A DNA stretch of 64,000 nucleotides from Paracoccaceae bacterium (GTDB taxonomy: Bacteria; Pseudomonadota; Alphaproteobacteria; Rhodobacterales; Rhodobacteraceae). A program made the translations under genes and the position numbers. Every line of letters begins with the position of its first letter. The first letter of the stretch is position 1. Shown here piece by piece: positions 58,383 to 64,000 of the stretch. Location: the NCBI GenBank assembly GCA_022763485.1, contig JALEGX010000159.1, forward strand, positions 62,001-126,000, in the 5' to 3' direction. Below the pieces are notes generated by a model. That model saw only the letters and a list, made by a program, of their open reading frames with translations, ran no database searches and had not been told where the DNA came from.

Positions 58383-59369
58383 TTGGCAGACTATGTATTG
58401 GTAACAGGCGGCGCGGGCTACATCGGCTCGCACGCCTGCAAGGCGTTGAAGCAGGCCGGGTTTACTCCGGTAACCTACGACAACCTGGTAACGGGTTGGG
58501 AACAGGCCGTAAAATTCGGTCCTTTCGAAAAAGGTGACCTGCTGGACCGCGCGCGCCTGGATGAGGTCTTTGCGAAATATCAGCCGATTGCGGTGATGCA
58601 TTTCGCAGCGCTCAGCCAGGTTGGCGAAGCGATGAACCAGCCCGGCAAATACTGGCATAACAATGTCAGCGGCTCGCTGTCGCTGATCGAGGCCGCGACC
58701 GCCGCCGGCTGTCTGGACTTCGTCTTCTCGTCAACCTGCGCCACCTATGGGGATCAGGACAACGTCGTGCTGGACGAAAATGCGGTACAGCTGCCGCTGA
58801 ACGCCTATGGCGCCTCCAAGCGCGCGATTGAGGACATGCTGAAGGATTTCGAGGCCGCCTATGGCCTGCGTCATGTGATCTTCCGCTACTTCAACGTCGC
58901 CGGTGCCGACCCGGAGGCCGAGGTTGGGGAGTTCCACCGCCCGGAAACCCATCTGGTGCCACTGGTGCTGGACGCGATCGACGGCAAGCGCGATGCGCTG
59001 ACCGTCTTTGGTGATGATTATGACACCCCGGACGGCACCTGCATTCGCGACTATGTGCATGTCTGCGATCTGGTGGATGCGCATGTTCTGGGCCTGAAGT
59101 GGCTCAAGGACGGCAAGGGCAGCCGGGTCTTCAACCTGGGCACCGGCAGCGGTTTTTCCGTCCGCGAAGTGATGGACCGGGCCGAACAGGTTACGGGCCG
59201 CAAAGTGCCGTATTCCATTGGCCCGCGTCGCGGCGGGGACTGCACCAAGCTGGTCTCCGGTTCGACCCGCGCCAAATCCGAACTGGGCTGGGATCCCAAG
59301 CGGTCCGACATGGCGTCGATGATTGCAGATGCCTGGAAATGGCACCAAACGGGACACTACGATCACTGA
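58383..59369 (+). CDS. galE: UDP-glucose 4-epimerase
   Basis: A 328-residue extended SDR that interconverts UDP-glucose and UDP-galactose. The NAD motif is VLVTGGAGYIGSHACKAL (residues 5-22), catalytic YGASK at about 140, and the sugar-binding YFNVAGADPEAEVGE. The start is TTG with GGGGG five bases upstream. It is one base from the next glycosyltransferase gene, so the cluster is one operon. Confidence 0.93.
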   Translation: MADYVLVTGGAGYIGSHACKALKQAGFTPVTYDNLVTGWEQAVKFGPFEKGDLLDRARLDEVFAKYQPIAVMHFAALSQVGEAMNQPGKYWHNNVSGSLSLIEAATAAGCLDFVFSSTCATYGDQDNVVLDENAVQLPLNAYGASKRAIEDMLKDFEAAYGLRHVIFRYFNVAGADPEAEVGEFHRPETHLVPLVLDAIDGKRDALTVFGDDYDTPDGTCIRDYVHVCDLVDAHVLGLKWLKDGKGSRVFNLGTGSGFSVREVMDRAEQVTGRKVPYSIGPRRGGDCTKLVSGSTRAKSELGWDPKRSDMASMIADAWKWHQTGHYDH

Positions 59370-59370
59370 C

Positions 59371-60429
59371 ATGCCTGACGCTTCACCTCTTGCGATGCCG
59401 CCACTTTCCCTTTGGGGCGCGTATCGCTTGCGGTTGAAGCGCAAACGGCTGCTGTGGCGCTCCTTCCGCTCCAGACATCACCTGACAACCGTGGCGGACC
59501 GCACATCGCTCATCCGTCCCGAAGATATTCTGGTCGTGATGGTGCAGCGGAACGAAAGCAGCCGCCTGCCCTATTTCATGCAGTTCTACCGGTCCCTGGG
59601 CGTGGGGCATTTTCTGGTCATCGACAACGGCAGCGATGATGGCAGCGATCAATATCTGGCTGAACAGCAGGACGTCTCGCTCTGGCAGACACAGGACAGC
59701 TATCACGCCTCCCGCTTTGGTCTGGATTGGATGACCTGGCTCCAGATCCGCTATGCACACGGGCATTGGTGCCTGATGGTCGATGCGGATGAGCTGTTGG
59801 TTTATGACGGGCAACACCAGCACGATCTGCGCGACTTGACCGCCTGGTTGGACAGCAACCAGAGACCCGGCTTTGGCACGCTGATGCTGGACCTATACCC
59901 CAAGGGGCCCCTGAATCAGCACCGCTATGAGCCGGGACAGGATCCGCGCACGGTCATTTCGTGGTTCGACCCCGAGCCCTACCGGGCCTCCCGGCAAGCG
60001 CCGCTTGGCAATCTCTGGGTTCAGGGGGGCGCGCGTGAGCGGATGTTCTTTGCCGACGCGCCCCGGCGCTCTCCGACGCTGAACAAGATCCCGCTGATCC
60101 GCTGGGATCGCAAGTATTGCTACGTCAATTCCAGCCATTCCGCCCTGCCCCGCGCCCTGAACCAGATCTATGACGGCCCGGGACGCGGTGCCCCTTCGGG
60201 CGTGCTGCTGCACACGAAGTTCCTGCCCGAGATTGTTTCCAGATCAGCAATCGAAAAACAGCGCGGACAGCATTTCCATACGCCCGCGGATTTCGATCAC
60301 TACTATGATCACATCACGCAGGCTCCGGATCTGTGGCATCCGGGGTCCGTGCATCTGGATCATTTGGATACGTTGGTTCAGCACGGCCTGATGTCCCGAA
60401 TTCCCTGGGATCGGAGCGACAAGGATTGA
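59371..60429 (+). CDS. Glycosyltransferase family 2 protein (paralogue 1)
   Basis: A 352-residue GT-A type transferase of the DUF23/GT2-like group. RNESSRLPYFMQFYRSLGVG is the nucleotide-binding start, FLVIDNGSDDGSDQYL follows, and the metal-binding DXD-like motif is MVDADELLVYDG. The C-terminal half shares GNLWVQGGARERMFFAD and LNKIPLIRWDRKYCYVNSSH with the next gene. It likely adds a sugar to a surface polysaccharide; acceptor and donor are unknown. It begins one base after galE. Confidence 0.8.
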   Translation: MPDASPLAMPPLSLWGAYRLRLKRKRLLWRSFRSRHHLTTVADRTSLIRPEDILVVMVQRNESSRLPYFMQFYRSLGVGHFLVIDNGSDDGSDQYLAEQQDVSLWQTQDSYHASRFGLDWMTWLQIRYAHGHWCLMVDADELLVYDGQHQHDLRDLTAWLDSNQRPGFGTLMLDLYPKGPLNQHRYEPGQDPRTVISWFDPEPYRASRQAPLGNLWVQGGARERMFFADAPRRSPTLNKIPLIRWDRKYCYVNSSHSALPRALNQIYDGPGRGAPSGVLLHTKFLPEIVSRSAIEKQRGQHFHTPADFDHYYDHITQAPDLWHPGSVHLDHLDTLVQHGLMSRIPWDRSDKD

Positions 60430-60570
60430 TCGAATGCAAAACAAATTTTCGACCAATCGCAACACTTTCTAAATTCGTTGATTCCAAGAAGAAATTTGTG
60501 ACATATTACGCAAAAAGGCTGAGGCAGACGGGATCAGAAGATCCGGAACAGCGGCTGCGCGCTGGTTGCA

Positions 60571-61599
60571 GTGGATTGGATATACAAGGTGGGCCTTTGG
60601 GATTCTTATCGGATGCGGATTCGGCGCAAGCGCCGTATTGTCCGTTCAATCCGTAAATCCAGAGAGTTGAACGTGGTGCAGGACCACACCGGACGCATTC
60701 GTCCGGGTGATATTCTGCTGGTTTCAACCATGCGCAACGAACAGATCCGGCTGCCCTATTTCCTGCATTACTACCGCGAACTGGGCGTCGATCATTTCCT
60801 GTTCGTGGACAATGACAGCCAGGATGGCACCCTGGATTACCTTGCGGGACAACCTGACATCTCGGTCTGGCACACGGATGCCAGCTACAAACGGTCCACC
60901 TTTGGCGTGGACTGGATGAACTGGCTGAAGCGCAAATACGCCCACGGACATTGGACGCTGGTTGTGGATCCGGATGAGTTCTTCATCTACCCGTTCTGCG
61001 ATACTCGCCCCATCCGTGCCCTGACCGACTGGCTGGAAAACTCGGCCATCCGCAGCTTCTCGGCAATGCTGCTGGACGTATATCCCAAGGGCCGCCTGGA
61101 TGAGATCCCCTATCAGCCCGGCCAGAACCCGATGGAAATCGCCTCGTGGTTTGACAGCGGGAACTACACCATCAAGCGCAATCCGACCTATGGGAACCTG
61201 TGGATCCAGGGCGGCCCGCGCAGCCGTGTGTTCTTTGCCGACTCGCCAAAGAAAGCACCCGCGCTGAACAAGATCCCATTGGTCAAATGGGACCGGAAAT
61301 TCGCCTATGTCAGCTCAACCCATACGCTGCTGCCACGCGGTCTGAACCAGGTCTATGACGATTGGGGCGGCGAAAAGGCCAGCGGGATCCTGCTGCACAC
61401 CAAGTTTCTGGACACATTCACCAGCAAGGCCGAAGAAGAGCTGCACCGCGGCCAGCATTATGCGGGCTCTGCCGAATACAAGGCCTATGCCGAACAGATG
61501 CGCGAGCAACCCGAGCTCTGGTGCAAATGGTCCGAGAAGTACATCAATTGGCGCCAGCTTGAGATTCTGGGGCTGATGTCGAAGGGGAACTGGGCATGA
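60571..61599 (+). CDS. Glycosyltransferase family 2 protein (paralogue 2)
   Basis: A 342-residue paralogue of the gene before: RNEQIRLPYFLHYYRELGVD, FLFVDNDSQDGTLDYL, VVDPDEFFIYPF, GNLWIQGGPRSRVFFAD and LNKIPLVKWDRKFAYVSSTH match it closely. The pair arose by tandem duplication. The start is GTG with no strong ribosome site; a 141-base, slightly AT-richer gap precedes it, where a promoter may lie. It overlaps the next gene by 4 bases. Confidence 0.8.
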   Translation: MDWIYKVGLWDSYRMRIRRKRRIVRSIRKSRELNVVQDHTGRIRPGDILLVSTMRNEQIRLPYFLHYYRELGVDHFLFVDNDSQDGTLDYLAGQPDISVWHTDASYKRSTFGVDWMNWLKRKYAHGHWTLVVDPDEFFIYPFCDTRPIRALTDWLENSAIRSFSAMLLDVYPKGRLDEIPYQPGQNPMEIASWFDSGNYTIKRNPTYGNLWIQGGPRSRVFFADSPKKAPALNKIPLVKWDRKFAYVSSTHTLLPRGLNQVYDDWGGEKASGILLHTKFLDTFTSKAEEELHRGQHYAGSAEYKAYAEQMREQPELWCKWSEKYINWRQLEILGLMSKGNWA

Positions 61600-63293
61600 C
61601 CGTCGGTATCGTCATGCTGGTACACAACGCGCTGGACCGTGCCGAGCAGGTGGCGCGCCACTGGACGGCAGGTGGCTGCCGGGTGGTGATCCATGTGGAC
61701 CGCAACGTGCCGCGCAAGACCTTCCGCGCCTTTTCCGACGCCCTGTCCAATGACCCGATGATCAAGTTCTCCAAGCGGCACCGCTGCGAATGGGGGATGT
61801 GGGGGATCGTTGCCGCGTCTCAATCCGCGGCAGAGCTGATGCTGGACAGCTTCCCAGAGGTGGGACATGTCTATCTGGCCTCCGGCTCCTGCCTGCCGCT
61901 GCGCCCTGTGCAGGAGCTAATCGACTATCTGGCCGCCCGCCCCCGCACCGATTTCATCGAAAGTGCCACAACCGCTGACGTGCCCTGGATCGTTGGCGGG
62001 TTGGACCATGAACGCTTTACTCTGCGCTTTCCATTCTCCTGGAAAAAGCGCCGCTATCTGTTCGACAAATATGTGGACCTGCAACGCCGGATCGGCGTCA
62101 AACGCAAGATCCCGGCCAGCCTGGTTCCACACATGGGCAGCCAATGGTGGTGCCTGACGCGCCAGACGCTTTCAGCGATCCTGCAGGACCCTGAACGCGA
62201 TACCTATGACCGCTACTTCCGCAAGGTCTGGATCCCTGACGAAAGCTATTACCAGACGCTTGTGCGGCTCTATTCCTCGAATATCGAAAGCCGCTCGCTG
62301 ACCCTGTCCAAGTTCGACTTCCAGGGCAAACCCCACATCTTCTACGACGATCACCTGCAATTGCTGCGGCGTTCGGACTGTTTTGTGGCGCGCAAGATCT
62401 GGCCCCGCGCCGAACGCCTGTATCAGGCGTTTCTGACCGATCAGGCGGGCGCGATGAAGAAGACCGAACCCAATCCGGGCAAGATCGACCGGATCTTTGC
62501 CAAGGCGGTGGAGCGTCGGACCCAGGGCCGCCCCGGGCTTTATATGCAAAGCCGCTTCCCGAAACACGGGGCGGAAAACGGCATCACCTCCAACCCCTAT
62601 TCGATGTTTCAAGGCTTTTCAGAGCTGTTTGAGAACTTTGAGGGCTGGCTTGGGAAGATGACCGGCAGCAAAGTCCACGGACATCTGTTTGCGCCGGACC
62701 AGGTGGAATATGCCGATGGACACACAATGAACAACGGCGCGCTGTCGGACAGCGCGCTGAAGCGCGACTACAATCCCGAAGCTTTCCTGACCAGCCTGAT
62801 CTGGAACACCCGCGGGGAGCGGCAGTGCTTCCAGTTTGGACCGGCCGACAATCAGGACATCAACTGGATGATTGCACGGGATCCGAACGCGCAGATCTCG
62901 GTCATCACCGGGGCTTGGGCGGTGCCGCTGTTCAAGTCCAACCGCAATTTTGCCGACCTGCGCAAAGAGGCGGCGCTGCTGCAAAGGATCGAAAGCAAAC
63001 ACCTGGAAGTTCTGCGCTCGCAGTTCACCAAGGCCCGGGTCCGAATCTGGAGCATGGCGGAATTCGTTGAAGCCCCGATGGAACCGGTGCAGACCATCAT
63101 CGATGAAATCGGTCCCGCCCATTCCCGGCGGCTGACCGAGGCGCCAACCATGGTCGATCTGGAGGGCTTCGGTCAGTTCCTGCAGAACCTGAAGAACCAG
63201 GGCATGCACCCCTACCTGATGGGGGATTTCCCTGTCGAACAAGGCCCGATCAACATGCCCAAACCTGTCCGCAAACCCTATTTGGTGCGCTAA
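61596..63293 (+). CDS. Branch-type glycosyltransferase (core-2/I-branching-like)
   Basis: A 565-residue protein. The N-terminal 270 residues match the beta-1,6-N-acetylglucosaminyltransferase fold: VMLVHNALDRAEQVARHW, VIHVDRNVPRKTF, VYLASGSCLPLRPVQELID, MGSQWWCLTR and WIPDESYYQTLV. The rest has no recognised domain but contains VHGHLFAPDQVEYADGH and an NQDINWMIARDPNAQ segment. It probably branches or caps the same glycan as its neighbours. It overlaps the previous gene by 4 bases. Confidence 0.82.
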   Translation: MTVGIVMLVHNALDRAEQVARHWTAGGCRVVIHVDRNVPRKTFRAFSDALSNDPMIKFSKRHRCEWGMWGIVAASQSAAELMLDSFPEVGHVYLASGSCLPLRPVQELIDYLAARPRTDFIESATTADVPWIVGGLDHERFTLRFPFSWKKRRYLFDKYVDLQRRIGVKRKIPASLVPHMGSQWWCLTRQTLSAILQDPERDTYDRYFRKVWIPDESYYQTLVRLYSSNIESRSLTLSKFDFQGKPHIFYDDHLQLLRRSDCFVARKIWPRAERLYQAFLTDQAGAMKKTEPNPGKIDRIFAKAVERRTQGRPGLYMQSRFPKHGAENGITSNPYSMFQGFSELFENFEGWLGKMTGSKVHGHLFAPDQVEYADGHTMNNGALSDSALKRDYNPEAFLTSLIWNTRGERQCFQFGPADNQDINWMIARDPNAQISVITGAWAVPLFKSNRNFADLRKEAALLQRIESKHLEVLRSQFTKARVRIWSMAEFVEAPMEPVQTIIDEIGPAHSRRLTEAPTMVDLEGFGQFLQNLKNQGMHPYLMGDFPVEQGPINMPKPVRKPYLVR

Positions 63294-63299
63294 TTCCTT

Positions 63300-64000
63300 A
63301 TGACTTCTCAGTTTGACTACTTTGTAATCTTTGCCGAAATGCGGACCGGGTCCAACTTTCTGGAATCCAACCTGAATGCTTTTGACGGGGTGGAATGCCA
63401 TGGGGAAGCGTTCAATCCCCATTTCATCGGATATCCGAACCGCGAAGACATCCTTGGGGTCGATCAATCCACGCGCGATGCGGATCCTGACCGCTTGATT
63501 GCGGCGATCAAGGATCAGAGCGGGACCATTTCGGGCTTCCGCTTCTTCCATGACCACGACCCCCGGGTGTTGGACATTGCACTGAATGACCCGCGTTGCG
63601 CCAAGGTGATCCTGACCCGGAACCCGCTGGAAAGCTATGTGTCCTGGAAGATCGCGGTGGAAACAGGGCAGTGGAAGCTGACCAACGTCAAATCCAGAAA
63701 GGACGCCAAGGCGCAATTCGACGGCGACGAGTTCACCAAACACGTGGGTGAGCTTCAGGACTTTCAGGTGCTTTTGCTGAACCACCTGCAACGCAGTGCC
63801 CAGAGCGCCTTCTATATCTCGTATGAGGATCTTCAGGACGTCGACGTGCTGAACGGTCTGGCGCGCTGGCTGGGGGCCTCTGATCAGCTGGAGTCGCTGG
63901 ACAAGAGCCTGAAGCGCCAGAACCCCGCGCCCATCACCTCCAAAGTGTCCAATGTCGAGGACATGGAGCAGGCGCTGAGCCAGATGGACCGTTTCAACCT
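63300..64000 (+). CDS. Sulfotransferase family protein, 5' part (truncated by window edge)
   Basis: The visible 233 codons code for a PAPS-dependent sulfotransferase. The 5'-phosphosulfate loop is MRTGSNFLESNLNAFDGV, followed by ECHGEAFNPHF, and the 3'-phosphate site is VILTRNPLESYVSWKIA. It resembles NodH/Stf0-type carbohydrate sulfotransferases. It starts 6 bases after the Branch-type gene, so it is probably in the same operon. It suggests the surface glycan is sulfated; cysQ upstream can clear the PAP formed. Confidence 0.85.
   Translation, partial: MTSQFDYFVIFAEMRTGSNFLESNLNAFDGVECHGEAFNPHFIGYPNREDILGVDQSTRDADPDRLIAAIKDQSGTISGFRFFHDHDPRVLDIALNDPRCAKVILTRNPLESYVSWKIAVETGQWKLTNVKSRKDAKAQFDGDEFTKHVGELQDFQVLLLNHLQRSAQSAFYISYEDLQDVDVLNGLARWLGASDQLESLDKSLKRQNPAPITSKVSNVEDMEQALSQMDRFN

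Noticed and set aside
60430..60570. Possible small gene or tRNA between the two glycosyltransferases
   Set aside because: No cloverleaf, no ORF with a ribosome site; it looks like a slightly AT-rich promoter region.

Overview
The window is a gene-dense, GC-rich piece of an alphaproteobacterial chromosome, most likely from a marine Rhodobacterales (Roseobacter-group) bacterium. Supporting signs are a CcrM-type GANTC methyltransferase, DUF2125 and DUF3576 proteins, a porin of the Rhodobacter type, a class III cyclase with an N-terminal DUF427 domain, FnrL-like boxes, and the gap-arsJ-ACR3 arsenic set. I see no tRNA, rRNA, CRISPR array, insertion sequence or prophage.

Layout. 1-9.0 kb: mostly minus-strand housekeeping genes (5' part of ftsK, an aminotransferase, an amidase, a Trm112-like protein, a LON-domain protein, a CnoX-like thioredoxin, exonuclease III, an OmpR-type response regulator) with one ubiquinone-type hydroxylase on the plus strand. 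A candidate small RNA with a perfect FNR/FnrL box lies between the exonuclease and the response regulator. 9.1-18.2 kb: ribA with an L,D-transpeptidase, yggS, a porin, a DUF3576 lipoprotein, the leuS-lptE-holA operon and a GST. 18.2-31.6 kb: a BaiN-like flavoprotein, a small HNH protein, an SDR/crotonase/VOC operon, a DUF2125 gene whose signal peptide and body are in different frames, pmbA, an IMPase, a WaaA-like transferase with lpxK, dsbA, a DUF721 protein, mutY and alkB.

31.6-41.8 kb: two different class III nucleotide cyclases flank ccrM-rnhB and a small cluster of secreted and membrane proteins. One of these is a membrane-tethered protein with a winged-helix-like tail beside the DUF427-cyclase fusion. 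An alkJ/alkK-like pair follows. 41.9-46.0 kb: an arsenic operon with an ArsR-ArsC fusion, GAPDH, ArsJ and ACR3. 46.1-54.8 kb: a THUMP-type RNA methyltransferase, then the complete formimidoylglutamate-type histidine utilisation set (hutIHGU against hutF-hutC). Its divergent promoter carries both a HutC-type operator and a perfect FNR-type box. 54.8-64 kb: a surface-polysaccharide block with an ABC-2 permease, cysQ, kdsB, galU, galE, two tandem paralogous glycosyltransferases, a Branch-type transferase and the 5' part of a sulfotransferase gene.

The parts worth most attention are the FNR-box small RNA, the dual-control hut promoter, the DUF427-cyclase/membrane winged-helix cluster, the DUF2125 frameshift, and a WaaA-like protein that lacks the usual catalytic motif. 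Calls rest on reading motifs and gene context by eye; no database search was run.
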